From Candidatus Saccharimonadota bacterium (lineage in GTDB: Bacteria; Patescibacteriota; Saccharimonadia; Saccharimonadales; UBA4665), in contig JAICKC010000011.1 of the NCBI GenBank assembly GCA_025928155.1, positions 1 through 52,748 on the forward strand: a stretch of DNA of 52,748 nucleotides, written 5' to 3'. The position numbers and the translations under genes are program-made. The notes beneath the pieces were generated by a model. That model saw only the letters and a program-made list of their open reading frames with translations. It was not told where the DNA came from and searched no databases. Below, piece after piece: positions 41,225 to 49,684 of this stretch; within the stretch, counting starts at the first letter, position 1; the number at the start of each line of letters is the position of its first letter.

Positions 41225-41230
41225 TGTATA
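41225..41230 (-). promoter_or_regulatory. yidC: -10 box 6 nt before yidC
   Basis: TATACA on the minus strand lies 6 nt before the ATG at 41218, with no Shine-Dalgarno. The other 168 bases up to rnpA (41231-41398) show no gene. Confidence 0.5.
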
Positions 41231-41398
41231 TTCCGAGCTATCGCATGCTTGGTGCCCCAACAGGGGGAACGGCGCGCAACATCTTAATTTCTATGTTCTA
41301 CTATAGCAGCAGCACGGAGGAAAATGAAGTTTACTTCGATTTTCCGAGTACTACTGAGTATACTGCGAAGCGATATAGCAGAGGCAGGCGGCAAGAGG

Positions 41399-41743
41399 CT
41401 ACGATATATTGGCTTTCTTGATCAGTTTATTGAGTTCATGTGCTAAATCCGTGGGTGGCAGGGCAGCCACACGTTCATCAAAGACTGCCACCAGGAGATC
41501 ATAGGGAATAGCGTTGCTACCGAACAATATACGAACATGCTCATAGACCCGACGTCGGATTCGGTTCCGTACCACAGCAGACTTACTGACTTTCTTGCTA
41601 ACGACTACTGCCAGCCGGTAATCCTCGCGCTTCGGGTTTGGCGCGTAGCGCAAGCTGAAGCTAGCGGAACGAACCAATTTACCACTTTTATACAAGCGCT
41701 GTATACTGGCGCGTCCGTGGAACCGGTGCGTACGGTTAATCAT
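41399..41743 (-). CDS. rnpA: Ribonuclease P protein component
   Basis: This is a 114-residue basic protein, the usual size. SASFSLRYAPNP is the central strand, and KKVSKSAVVRNRIRRRVYE holds the RNR signature that contacts RNase P RNA. It helps mature tRNA 5' ends. It follows rpmH by 119 nt on the same strand, the near-universal order at the origin. TACCAT lies 6 nt before the ATG, so rnpA may have its own leaderless start in addition to reading through from rpmH. Confidence 0.95.
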   Translation of the reverse strand: MINRTHRFHGRASIQRLYKSGKLVRSASFSLRYAPNPKREDYRLAVVVSKKVSKSAVVRNRIRRRVYEHVRILFGSNAIPYDLLVAVFDERVAALPPTDLAHELNKLIKKANIS

Positions 41744-41749
41744 AGTGGT

Positions 41750-41755
41750 ATGGTA
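41750..41755 (-). promoter_or_regulatory. rnpA: -10 box 6 nt before rnpA
   Basis: TACCAT on the minus strand with 6 nt to the ATG at 41743 and no Shine-Dalgarno. The hexamer is weaker than others in the set. Confidence 0.4.
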
Positions 41756-41800
41756 GCAGACTGAACCAGCTGGCGGGAAAGGGGAAGCGGCTCACTGTAA

Positions 41801-41855
41801 TTATGTATAAGAAATACAACAGTATTACTATACATAACAGGGGTCACCCCTGTTA
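41801..41855 (-). terminator. Overlapping hairpins between rpmH and rnpA
   Basis: Arm TAACAGGGG and arm CCCCTGTTA (41835-41855) form a perfect 9-bp stem with a 3-nt loop just after rpmH. A second dyad pairs TTATGTATA (41801-41809) with TATACATAA (41829-41837), with inner AATAC and GTATT. The two share bases 41835-41837, so they are partly exclusive. No long T-run follows, so attenuation or an mRNA-processing site is as likely as a simple terminator. Confidence 0.6.
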
Positions 41856-41862
41856 ATTTAGT

Positions 41863-42000
41863 TTAGTGGCTAAGGCGTACGCGGCCTTTAAGGCGGCGGC
41901 GCTTGAGTACAGCGCGGCCGGCACGACTAGCCATCCGCTTCATGAAGCCGTGCTCGTGTGCACGGTGGCGTTTTTTGGGCTGGTAGGTTCGCTTTGGCAT
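41863..42000 (-). CDS. rpmH: 50S ribosomal protein L34
   Basis: This is a 45-residue basic protein, the normal size of L34. It starts [19 protein letters not shown] and continues with [20 protein letters not shown], the conserved L34 pattern. It is the first gene left of the origin region and is read away from dnaA, followed by rnpA. It is short and easy to miss in automatic lists, but the sequence is unmistakable. Confidence 0.97.
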   Translation of the reverse strand: MPKRTYQPKKRHRAHEHGFMKRMASRAGRAVLKRRRLKGRVRLSH

Positions 42001-42035
42001 GTGCGTTAGATACTTTCTTCTGGGTTATTACAAGC

Positions 42036-42041
42036 AGTATA
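42036..42041 (-). promoter_or_regulatory. rpmH: Extended -10 promoter of rpmH
   Basis: TGCTATACT on the minus strand is an extended -10 (TGn plus TATACT), about 35 nt before the ATG. Unlike many genes here, rpmH would have a leader of about 28 nt. Confidence 0.5.
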
Positions 42042-42117
42042 GCACGCGTCGCCTACCGGTCACCCGGCCTTCTCGACCACTACTCCCCTGCTCTTTGCTG
42101 CCTATAATAGTACCATG

Positions 42118-42268
42118 TTATCCCCTGTTCTCCAAGCCTTTTCCACAGATTAACAGATACGGCCAAGCACTGTGGATAAAGCGACCCCGACCACCGCCCT
42201 GCTCTTTAAACATAGTTGTAGAAGTTACTGTGGAAAACCAGCCGCCAGCTGCGGTATAGTTATACACA
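42118..42268. other. Origin region, left part: DnaA boxes upstream of dnaA
   Basis: A perfect DnaA box (TTATCCACA on the minus strand) lies at 42171-42179. Near matches are TTTTCCACA (42139-42147), TGTGGAAAA (42229-42237) and TTATACACA (42260-42268), plus a weaker TTATCCCCT (42118-42126). They fill the 295-bp gap between rpmH and dnaA, and the last overlaps the end of the dnaA -10 box, which fits autorepression. Confidence 0.8.
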
Positions 42269-42288
42269 GCTTACGAGCGAGTAGAGGG
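42255..42288 (+). promoter_or_regulatory. dnaA: dnaA promoter and ribosome binding site
   Basis: TATAGT at 42255-42260 is the -10 candidate. A DnaA-box-like TTATACACA starts at its last base. GAGGG at 42284-42288 is 7 nt before the GTG start at 42296. Confidence 0.55.
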
Positions 42289-42295
42289 TAACAAA

Positions 42296-43672
42296 GTGGA
42301 ACAAGATCGACTCTGGCAGGCAGTTTTAGGCGACATCGAGATCGGGCTCTCTAGGGGCAACTACCTAACCTGGTTCAAAAACACGCAACTTATCAAGCAC
42401 GACGCTGACAAAGTCGTAGTGGGCGTACCTAATGTATTTATAAAGCAGCAACTCGAAAAGAAATATAACGAGCTGGTTACGACGACGTTGCGTAAAAACG
42501 GCGTCGACGCCCCGGTGGTTGAGTATAAAATTCAGAGCGTGGTGCGACGCAGCGAACCCGAAGAAACTATCACCTTGCCTTCCACCGCCTCACGATCCGC
42601 TTCCCCTGGTACACAAGCTGCGCCCCGGACGTCCAGTAGCCTAACCCACGCATATCGTCAGGGTATCAATGAACGCTACACATTCGAAACCTTTGTTGTC
42701 GGCAGCGGCAACGAGCTCGCATATGCTGCCTGCCAAGCGATCGCCGCCAACCCCGGTACCAAGTACAACCCATTGTTCCTGTACGGTGGCGTGGGTATTG
42801 GTAAGACGCACTTGATGCAGGCTGTTGGCAACGCCGTATCGGCCGCAAACCCAAACGCCCGAGTAGTGTACGTCACCAGCGAGCAGTTCCTGCAGGAATT
42901 CGTCGACGCCTTGCGCTATAAAAAAACCAGCGACTTTACCGACCACTACCGCGGTGCCGATGTGCTCGTTGTAGACGACATTCAGTTTATTGCCGGCAAA
43001 GAGAAGGTTCAGGAAGAATTCTTCCACACTTTCAATGCCCTGCACCAGGCCCAGAAGCAGATCATTATCAGCAGTGACAAACAGCCGCGCGATATACCAG
43101 GATTCGAAGAGCGTATGCGCAGCCGCTTCGCCTGGGGTATGAGCATCGACATGCAGATGCCCGACTTTGAAACACGCTGCGCCATCCTGCAGATAAAAGC
43201 CGAGGGCCAACACGTCCGATTGCCGAGTGACGTTGTTGACTACCTAGCTACCAACGTCTCGACCAACATCCGCGAGCTCGAAGGCGCCCTCAACCAACTC
43301 CTCGCCTTTTGCGAGATGCGCGGCCTAGAGCCCAACCTGGCGATCGCCACCGGGCTACTGGGCGCTTCGCAAGCTCGACCGAAGCACCTGAGCGCCCGGC
43401 AAATCATTGAACGCTGCGCCAAACACTATCAGGTGAGTATTGAAGACATGATCGGCCCCAAGCGCGATAAAGATATCGTTGTACCCCGCCAAATAGCCAT
43501 GTACATGCTGCGGAGCGAGCTACACCTCAGCTTTCCAAAGATTGCCCGTGAGCTAGGCCGTAAAGACCACACCACCGCCATTCACTCGGTCGAAAAAATC
43601 GACAAAGAGCAACGACTGGACGCCGACATCCGCAATGCCCTTGCCGAAATAAAAGAAAGGTTGTACGCGTGA
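42296..43672 (+). CDS. dnaA: Chromosomal replication initiator DnaA
   Basis: This is a 458-residue AAA+ initiator. Domain I (about 1-85) opens with LWQAVLGDIEIGLSRGNYLT. A short variable domain II follows. Domain III has NPLFLYGGVGIGKTHLMQAV (Walker A), VLVVDDIQFIAGKEK (Walker B) and SRFAWGMSIDMQMPD with the Arg finger region. Domain IV carries the DnaA signature GRKDHTTAIHSVEKI for DnaA-box binding. It melts the origin and loads the helicase. The start is GTG with GAGGG before it. It is followed after 282 bp by dnaN. Confidence 0.97.
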   Translation: MEQDRLWQAVLGDIEIGLSRGNYLTWFKNTQLIKHDADKVVVGVPNVFIKQQLEKKYNELVTTTLRKNGVDAPVVEYKIQSVVRRSEPEETITLPSTASRSASPGTQAAPRTSSSLTHAYRQGINERYTFETFVVGSGNELAYAACQAIAANPGTKYNPLFLYGGVGIGKTHLMQAVGNAVSAANPNARVVYVTSEQFLQEFVDALRYKKTSDFTDHYRGADVLVVDDIQFIAGKEKVQEEFFHTFNALHQAQKQIIISSDKQPRDIPGFEERMRSRFAWGMSIDMQMPDFETRCAILQIKAEGQHVRLPSDVVDYLATNVSTNIRELEGALNQLLAFCEMRGLEPNLAIATGLLGASQARPKHLSARQIIERCAKHYQVSIEDMIGPKRDKDIVVPRQIAMYMLRSELHLSFPKIARELGRKDHTTAIHSVEKIDKEQRLDADIRNALAEIKERLYA

Positions 43673-43683
43673 TGTCGAAAACC

Positions 43684-43935
43684 TGTGCACAGCCTGCGGT
43701 TAAGCGTCGGAAAAGCCCGCTCGTAACTACTCAGTTATCGACACTCCGATTAAACTTCCCATACGCCACGTGGATAAACCTAGTCAGTTTACCCCGCCAA
43801 GTGCACAATTTTTGTATGCAGCTTTACACAGCCAAAAGTGCCCAAATTACAGATACGGAGCGCTACTCTTCCACACTCTCCACAGGCCTAATAATAAACA
43901 TTGCTAGTAAAATAAAAGAAATTCTATTAGTAGGG
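43684..43935. other. Origin region, right part: DnaA boxes and AT-rich unwinding candidate between dnaA and dnaN
   Basis: One-mismatch DnaA boxes are seen at 43735-43743 (TTATCGACA) and 43769-43777 (TTATCCACG on the minus strand). Weaker ones (such as CTTCCACAC and TCTCCACAG) lie near 43868-43880. Next to them is an AT-rich stretch at about 43887-43930, a good candidate for the duplex unwinding element. With the 42118-42268 cluster this gives a two-part origin around dnaA, as in Bacillus. No other gene is seen in this gap. Confidence 0.7.
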
Positions 43936-43954
43936 TATGGAGGATAAAATTGCC

Positions 43955-45046
43955 ATGAAACTCAAAGTCACCCAGGAAAATCTGAACAAAGCACTCGGTC
44001 TTGTTGCACGAGTCGCCAGTACGCGCGCTACCCTGCCTATATTAAGCAACGTGCTACTGAAAATCGAAGACAACAGACTGAATGTATCGGCCACCAATCT
44101 CGATATAGCTATTTCGTGCGAACTGGGCGCTCAGGTTGCGGCGGAGGGTTCGCTGACGGTTCCGGCCCGTCTGCTGCAGGATTTTGTAAGCAGCCTGCCG
44201 GCAGGTGTAATTGAGCTTGAGCAGGACGAGCAGCGGCTCAAAGTGACAACTGACAGTTACAAGTCAGTGGTAAATGGTGTATCGGCCGAAGACTTTCCGG
44301 TAATGCCAGCGATCGAGGGTGGTACATCGTGGAAGATAGCTGGCCCACTGCTTAAAAAAGCGCTCCAGCAGGTACTGATTGCCGCCAGCGGCGACGAAAG
44401 CCGTCCGGTACTCACTGGTGTGTACTTCCATACAGTGGATGGCGTATTGTACATGGCGGCAACCGACAGCTACCGTCTGGCCGAAAAACGGCTGGTTAAG
44501 ATGAAGGAAAAGGTGCAGTTGCTTATTCCAGCTACTGCCTTGCATGATGTACTGCGCATCATCAACGATTATGACGATGAAATAACGGTGGTGCACGATG
44601 AACAGCAGGTGCAGTTCCGGGCTGGCGACGTAGAATTGGTGGCGCGGCTCATCGAGGGTAACTACCCAGACTACCGCAAACTTATCCCCGCGAGCTTTGC
44701 TACCACGGCGCTCGTGCCACGGTCTGAGTTGGTTAATATCACTAAGGTGTCGAGCCTGTTCGCTCGCGAGAGTGCCGGCAGTATTGTAGTGAGTGTGGAC
44801 GAGCCGAGCGAGAGTATATGGATACATGCTGTGGCATCACAACTGGGTGAGAATAACGCCACCCTAAAAGTGGACGCTAAAGGCTCCGGCTCGATTACGC
44901 TCAATTCACGCTACCTGCTCGATGGTCTACAGGCTATGGATGTTAAAGCGGTACAGCTTGGCTTTAACGGCAAACTCGAGGCGGTCATGATTACTGATGT
45001 CGATAGTGACGACTACCTGCACATTATCATGCCACTCAAGAGCTAG
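43955..45046 (+). CDS. dnaN: DNA polymerase III beta sliding clamp
   Basis: This is a 363-residue clamp with the standard three repeated domains. It starts MKLKVTQENLNKALGLVARV; LPILSNVLLKIEDNRL and ATNLDIAISCEL are in domain 1. SGDESRPVLTGVYFH and AATDSYRLAEKRL start domain 2. The end LHIIMPLKS is the conserved C-terminus near the peptide-binding pocket. The ATG at 43955 is chosen over an in-frame ATG six codons earlier because the family starts here and GGAGG lies 11 nt upstream. Confidence 0.96.
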   Translation: MKLKVTQENLNKALGLVARVASTRATLPILSNVLLKIEDNRLNVSATNLDIAISCELGAQVAAEGSLTVPARLLQDFVSSLPAGVIELEQDEQRLKVTTDSYKSVVNGVSAEDFPVMPAIEGGTSWKIAGPLLKKALQQVLIAASGDESRPVLTGVYFHTVDGVLYMAATDSYRLAEKRLVKMKEKVQLLIPATALHDVLRIINDYDDEITVVHDEQQVQFRAGDVELVARLIEGNYPDYRKLIPASFATTALVPRSELVNITKVSSLFARESAGSIVVSVDEPSESIWIHAVASQLGENNATLKVDAKGSGSITLNSRYLLDGLQAMDVKAVQLGFNGKLEAVMITDVDSDDYLHIIMPLKS

Positions 45047-45050
45047 TAGT

Positions 45051-45056
45051 TATAAT
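45051..45056 (+). promoter_or_regulatory. recF: Consensus -10 box 7 nt before recF
   Basis: A perfect TATAAT lies 4 nt after the dnaN stop and 7 nt before the recF ATG, without a Shine-Dalgarno. It is one of the clearest leaderless layouts. Confidence 0.6.
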
Positions 45057-45063
45057 AGCCATC

Positions 45064-46125
45064 ATGATTAGTGATTTGCGGCTGCAACAGTTCCGCTCGT
45101 ATACCGACGCGAAATTTACGTTTGGCGAAGGTGTGAATGTCATCGTCGGCCCCAACGGCGGCGGCAAAACGAACCTATTAGAAGCAATACTGGTAGTGGC
45201 GCGCGGTGGCTCCTACCGCGTGAGCGATGCGGAATTGCTACAGTTCGGAGCGCCGTGGTTCCGTCTGGACGTGCATGTGGCGGGAGATGGCCTCCGAACA
45301 GTTAAGCTGGTAACTGAGCCGCGCCAGGCTAAAACATACGAGCTCGATGGCAGAACCTACCGGCGTCTTACCCTCAACCATATTCTACCGGCGGTGCTGT
45401 TCGAGCCAAACCACCTGCAATTATTGCATGGTGCGCCGTCAGAGCGCCGCGATTATCTGGACGACCTCCTGGAGCAAACCAGCCCGGGGTACGTAAGTTT
45501 TCGGCGCCATTACCGCAGGGCTCTGACGCAACGCAATGCGCTACTTAAACGTCCTAAATTGCCGAGTACACAGGAGTTATTTCCATGGAACCTGCGACTA
45601 AGCGAATTAGGTGCCACTATGGCACGGGCCCGCGTTAATTTATGCGAACAGCTCAACCAAAATCTCGGCGACGTGTACGCCCAGATCTCGCAAACCAAAT
45701 CGAGCGTCGCAATCGCCTACCTTCCAAAGTTCCCTATTGAGACGTACGAAACGCACTTGCTGCAGAAGCTTGAGAGCCATGCGCACGAAGACGCCATGCG
45801 GGGCTTTACAGCGTACGGACCGCACCGCGAGGATTTTGTGGTAAGGTTCGACGGCCGAGCAGCGGACGAAACAGCCAGCCGTGGCGAAACGCGCACCGCC
45901 ATACTGGCGCTCAAAATCATCGAGCTGCGGCTGCTCAAAGCAGAACGAGGTCAGACGCCTCTCTTGCTCTTAGACGACGTGTTCAGTGAACTCGATACGG
46001 CACGGCGAGTGGCGCTCATCGGCTTTTTACGCGGCTATCAGACGTTCCTGACGACAACCGATGCGGATGTAGTAAGAGGAGAATTGGCCGACAGTATGCT
46101 TATTTCGCCGACAAAAGCTACGTAG
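45064..46125 (+). CDS. recF: DNA replication and repair protein RecF
   Basis: This is a 353-residue SMC-like ATPase of normal size. Walker A is VGPNGGGKTNLLEAIL near residue 30. The signature region reads FTAYGPHREDF, and Walker B LLLLDDVFSELDTARR. LLQQ-type opening ISDLRLQQFRSYTDAKFTF is also classic. It helps load RecA at gaps in replicating DNA. It ends 15 nt from the convergent beta-propeller gene, with no obvious terminator between them. Confidence 0.95.
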   Translation: MISDLRLQQFRSYTDAKFTFGEGVNVIVGPNGGGKTNLLEAILVVARGGSYRVSDAELLQFGAPWFRLDVHVAGDGLRTVKLVTEPRQAKTYELDGRTYRRLTLNHILPAVLFEPNHLQLLHGAPSERRDYLDDLLEQTSPGYVSFRRHYRRALTQRNALLKRPKLPSTQELFPWNLRLSELGATMARARVNLCEQLNQNLGDVYAQISQTKSSVAIAYLPKFPIETYETHLLQKLESHAHEDAMRGFTAYGPHREDFVVRFDGRAADETASRGETRTAILALKIIELRLLKAERGQTPLLLLDDVFSELDTARRVALIGFLRGYQTFLTTTDADVVRGELADSMLISPTKAT

Positions 46126-46140
46126 CCGGCGACTCTCGGT

Positions 46141-47559
46141 TCAACCTTCAGGGATGAGCGCAGTTGTAAACTGCAGACCGCTTATATCAACGAGGCCTTG
46201 CAGAGTAGTCTGTGCTGATTGCAACGAACTTGCCCGCTCGCTATCAACTGGTACGGACACGACAATAGTCGGCGTGCCGGCAAAGTTAACCATACTAATC
46301 GAATAGTCATTTTCGGTGATGGGTAATAGAAGTTGGAGTCGATATACAACGTCTGGTACTGGCTGGCCCTTCAGGTTGATTCGCCGAATCGCGTCTACTT
46401 GATTAGTGTAGCTGTCCAAGGTGGTCAGGTAGATTGCTGTTTTATCGGTGCTTACCGACAAGCTCTTAATCTGCTCATTGAGGGGTGCATTACCGATGAT
46501 CTGCGACCGTTGCTGTGCCACGCTATACGACCACAGTTCACTACCGACGCTATAAAGGAGCGTGTTGTCGTCAAGCCACGTGGCATACGAGATACTGCTC
46601 TCGGGTATGGAGGCTACTGGATGCAGCGAGGTGTCAAAAATCCTGCCTGTCCTGCCGGCGAGGATGGCTATGTATTTATCGCCGGGTGACCACGGTGACC
46701 AGCCGGTAATCGACGCATCAAAGTTCTTATGCGCGGTCTTGCCGTCTTTTCGGACGACTACTACTTGCGGTTTCGTGCCATTCAGCCCAGTTGTGATAGA
46801 GGCTACCTCGTTGTTGCCAGCCGCCAGCGCATCGTTAGATGATTTATTAGTATAAATCTGCTTGAGGCCACTACTGGCGGTGCCGCTATACAGGGCTGAC
46901 CCGGAGGCGACATATATAGTACGGTTTGGTGTCACCGCATATAAGGTGCCGGCACTATCACTGGCAGATACTGGCGACGTAAGTGGTGTGACGGATGTGT
47001 TATTGATGACGAACAGTCCTTGCGACGAGTCGAGCCCTACGCCATAAGTCGGACTTGCCCAGGCGGCTGACAAAAAACCATTGGTATTTGGTACTACGCT
47101 GTCGTTATTGCTGGTGTCTATATAATGGATACCAGTTGTTTGGTCGAGATACGCCAGATGGGAGCTATCAGCAGCAACATTTTGCAAGTTGCCGTATACA
47201 ACAGGGGCTATGCCGCTCGGCTTGGCTGTCTGGAGACTGATACGGGTGGTCGCATTTCGTCCCTTAACTTTAACGTACTGGCTGGTGCCGTTACTGCCGT
47301 TCTCGACGGACACGTAATACTCGCCGGTGTGCAGGCTGACGGCAAGCGAACCACTGCCCTGCCGCGAGACGTTACTTTTATTCGAAACCGGCAGGACGCT
47401 GATATCGGTATACTTACTGTTTGTGGTCACCACCAAGTTGCCGGTAGTGAAGTAATGGTAGAGCCACTCGCCTCCGCTCACCAGTAAGATTAGGGCAGCC
47501 ACGACAGCGAGCACGATGGGTACTAGTCGCCGGACTGTCAGGTTGTAGTTGTTTTGCAT
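46141..47559 (-). CDS. Membrane-anchored beta-propeller protein with PEGA-like domain
   Basis: This is a 472-residue protein. A helix at about 12-30 (LVPIVLAVVAALILLVSGGE) anchors it with the bulk outside. Residues about 38-110 resemble a PEGA domain (LVVTTNSKYTDISVLPV, LHTGEYYVSVEN). The remaining 350 residues are repeats of 40-50 with patterns such as SHLAYLDQTTGIHYIDTSNN and GWSPWSPGDKYIAILAGRTG, as in six- to seven-blade propellers. It is last in a leftward operon with two wall-active proteins, 19 nt after the hydrolase gene. GAGAGG lies before its ATG. A scaffold or binding role at the surface is inferred. Confidence 0.75.
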   Translation of the reverse strand: MQNNYNLTVRRLVPIVLAVVAALILLVSGGEWLYHYFTTGNLVVTTNSKYTDISVLPVSNKSNVSRQGSGSLAVSLHTGEYYVSVENGSNGTSQYVKVKGRNATTRISLQTAKPSGIAPVVYGNLQNVAADSSHLAYLDQTTGIHYIDTSNNDSVVPNTNGFLSAAWASPTYGVGLDSSQGLFVINNTSVTPLTSPVSASDSAGTLYAVTPNRTIYVASGSALYSGTASSGLKQIYTNKSSNDALAAGNNEVASITTGLNGTKPQVVVVRKDGKTAHKNFDASITGWSPWSPGDKYIAILAGRTGRIFDTSLHPVASIPESSISYATWLDDNTLLYSVGSELWSYSVAQQRSQIIGNAPLNEQIKSLSVSTDKTAIYLTTLDSYTNQVDAIRRINLKGQPVPDVVYRLQLLLPITENDYSISMVNFAGTPTIVVSVPVDSERASSLQSAQTTLQGLVDISGLQFTTALIPEG

Positions 47560-47578
47560 ATGTTACCTCTCATACCAC

Positions 47579-49681
47579 TTAACTTCCTGGTCCCGTCCAC
47601 CGCCAAGCGCCACCGCTCCAGTCTCCTATCCCGCTCTTAACTTCACCGATTTTTTCTCCAGTTTGGTGAGCGCCGAAAGTCGTTAATGTATTGCCTGAAA
47701 CACTGACAACAATCTCCACATGCTCGTTTACTTGAGTTACGATGTCGCCAGGCTTTGCTTGAGCAACCGGGACGGACTTCCAGTAAGAGTCCGCCAGCCC
47801 GCTCCCTGACATGCCGGTTACGCTTGTAGAGAATGGGGTACCCACGCCTACGATCCATTGGTATTTTTTGTTGTAAGCGTCGTCTACGGCTATGCTTACT
47901 AAGCCGCTACAGTCAAGCCCGCAAGGACTTGGGTTGCCGCTCAAGCCCGACGGGTCGCCATTTATAGGCCCTCCATGTGGCTGGTTATTCGGTGGGCTGA
48001 GCGGGTTTGGGCAGCCTTTCTTGAAGTTGTCGTACCCCTGGTGGCCACCAGCCCACTCGTAGTAAATACCCGTATAGCACCGCGCGGCGGCAAGAATTTT
48101 AGCTGTACCGGTAACTTGGCCGACGCCGGCGCAGCTTGCGTTGGCGCCGTTACCACTACCGCTGGTGCAGTCCTGGGCAGCGTTGTTGGTAATAGTGCCG
48201 GATACACTTATGCTACTCCCAGTAACTAGATAGTGGTAGGTATTGCGCACGGACAGTGCATATTGTGAACCGTTGTAACGCACCCCTGCTTTATATGCGT
48301 TTGCATCGCCGACGTTCATACCCTTCACACCCGCCGCGTGGATGATGTAACTTGCCGCTGTAAACATGGCATCTGCAAGGTCGTTAAGTACTATTTTTCC
48401 GTCTCCGTCTCCGTCCTCTCCATACGCGTTTTTATCGAGGTCGTTTAGACCATAGGGTGCCCAATAGCCGAGGCTATTTTGTCCGACAACGAAAAAATTG
48501 GTGTTATTTCCGGCAGGTGCTGGCGGCTCAGCCCAGTTTCCATCCCCATTGTATGGTGGTGGCTTTGCTGAGTCTCCATGGTTGCCCGACGAGTCGCCGG
48601 TATTGCCCGTCTCTGTATAATAGAACGTTGCGATGAGGTTTGGGTCTAGGCCGTTTTTTTGTCCGGCGGCGACGGCGAACTGCTGGAATTTTTGTTGCGC
48701 GGCCGGTGTCATGCCCTTCCCGACGCGTGATGATATGCTCCCAGTGACGCTCGTTGATCCTGTGGCCGTGGTTGCGGCACCGGTCATTAAGGCACTCACC
48801 AGATCTTTGATGGTGCCTTCGCCGTCAGTCTGGCTCTTGGCGCCGCCTACGGTTACCGCGACACCGTAGGTAACGTTGTTGACAACAAAATGTGCCGCCT
48901 GGTTGACAATCCATGGGCTGCCCGCCGTTCCGGTTGGTTCCGATTTCCACCCCTCCTTTGAATACACAGGGGCTGGTAGGCCGGCTTGTAGTAAACCGTT
49001 CTTTGGGGATACGTTTGACAGTAGGCCAGTAGCGAATGTCCGTTGCGGGGCGGGAATCAGGGTGTCAATCTTCGAAAAGAATCTGGCGAAATCGTCGGCG
49101 GTTATCTGAGATTGACCTAATTTGTACAAGGGGTCGCTGGTATCGAGTTTGAAGTCCACCATACCGGCGGTACTGGCCATGGCATTGATAGCGGTGTTGG
49201 CGTTGGTGATACGCGCGTAGATACGGTTTGCAGCTGCATTGTCGGAGTTTTCTATCATTTTTTGGAGGTCGGCTTTTGCATCGGCTGGCAACGCACCGGA
49301 ACCCACTTGATCGAGGTATGTCACCAGTAGCATCGATTTGGTTATCGAAGCACCGTAGTTCGGAGACGTATTGTTATTGAAGGCTATTAGGTTGCCACTC
49401 TGTTCATATAACGCATAACCCACGTTCTGACCGTTTGCCTTGGCTTGGGCAAGTACCTTTTGGACTGCCGCGAGCACCGTAGTGTTTATAGTGAGGCCAG
49501 GTGATCCGCTGGTGGATGTACTACAGCCGTTGTCTTGTGCAATATTAAATAAGTGTATATTCCAGTGGTAGAGCTGATTTTGTGTTAGGGTGTTTGCGGC
49601 AGAGGCCGTACCTCCGCAGAGTACATACAGAACGGTCATTCCCCACACTGACCACCGAATTCCTCTGAGGTGGCGTATCAT
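47579..49681 (-). CDS. Secreted serine hydrolase (beta-lactamase-like) - transglycosylase-like - NlpC/P60 fusion
   Basis: This is a 700-residue exported protein with a signal peptide (WGMTVLYVLCGGTASAA, about 13-29). Domain 1 (about 60-300) is class A beta-lactamase/PBP-like: Ser112-Ile-Thr-Lys115 (SxxK) and Ser146-Asp-Asn (SDN); the third motif reads KEG where KTG or KSG is usual. Domain 2 (about 325-490) resembles transglycosylases (NGLDPNLIATFYYTETGN) with an EF-hand-like DGDGDGKIVLNDL. Domain 3 (about 525-700) is NlpC/P60: CGLDCSGLVSIA with catalytic Cys, NEHVEIVVS with His and FGAHQ. One chain thus joins three wall-directed activities. It starts 3 nt after the upstream stop with GAGGT before it. 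Confidence 0.88.
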   Translation of the reverse strand: MIRHLRGIRWSVWGMTVLYVLCGGTASAANTLTQNQLYHWNIHLFNIAQDNGCSTSTSGSPGLTINTTVLAAVQKVLAQAKANGQNVGYALYEQSGNLIAFNNNTSPNYGASITKSMLLVTYLDQVGSGALPADAKADLQKMIENSDNAAANRIYARITNANTAINAMASTAGMVDFKLDTSDPLYKLGQSQITADDFARFFSKIDTLIPAPQRTFATGLLSNVSPKNGLLQAGLPAPVYSKEGWKSEPTGTAGSPWIVNQAAHFVVNNVTYGVAVTVGGAKSQTDGEGTIKDLVSALMTGAATTATGSTSVTGSISSRVGKGMTPAAQQKFQQFAVAAGQKNGLDPNLIATFYYTETGNTGDSSGNHGDSAKPPPYNGDGNWAEPPAPAGNNTNFFVVGQNSLGYWAPYGLNDLDKNAYGEDGDGDGKIVLNDLADAMFTAASYIIHAAGVKGMNVGDANAYKAGVRYNGSQYALSVRNTYHYLVTGSSISVSGTITNNAAQDCTSGSGNGANASCAGVGQVTGTAKILAAARCYTGIYYEWAGGHQGYDNFKKGCPNPLSPPNNQPHGGPINGDPSGLSGNPSPCGLDCSGLVSIAVDDAYNKKYQWIVGVGTPFSTSVTGMSGSGLADSYWKSVPVAQAKPGDIVTQVNEHVEIVVSVSGNTLTTFGAHQTGEKIGEVKSGIGDWSGGAWRWTGPGS

Positions 49682-49684
49682 CTG

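Noticed and set aside
41224-41421. 65-codon plus-strand frame between yidC and rnpA
   Set aside because: Its start overlaps the yidC promoter, it has no ribosome site, and the composition is not protein-like. It is not yidD.
42641-43213. 190-codon open frame on the minus strand inside dnaA
   Set aside because: It is antisense to conserved DnaA motifs, lacks a ribosome site and reads as a low-quality protein. It is a by-product of GC-rich third positions.
44264-44827. 187-codon open frame on the minus strand inside dnaN
   Set aside because: Fully antisense to the sliding clamp, with His/Cys/Trp-rich composition and no motif.
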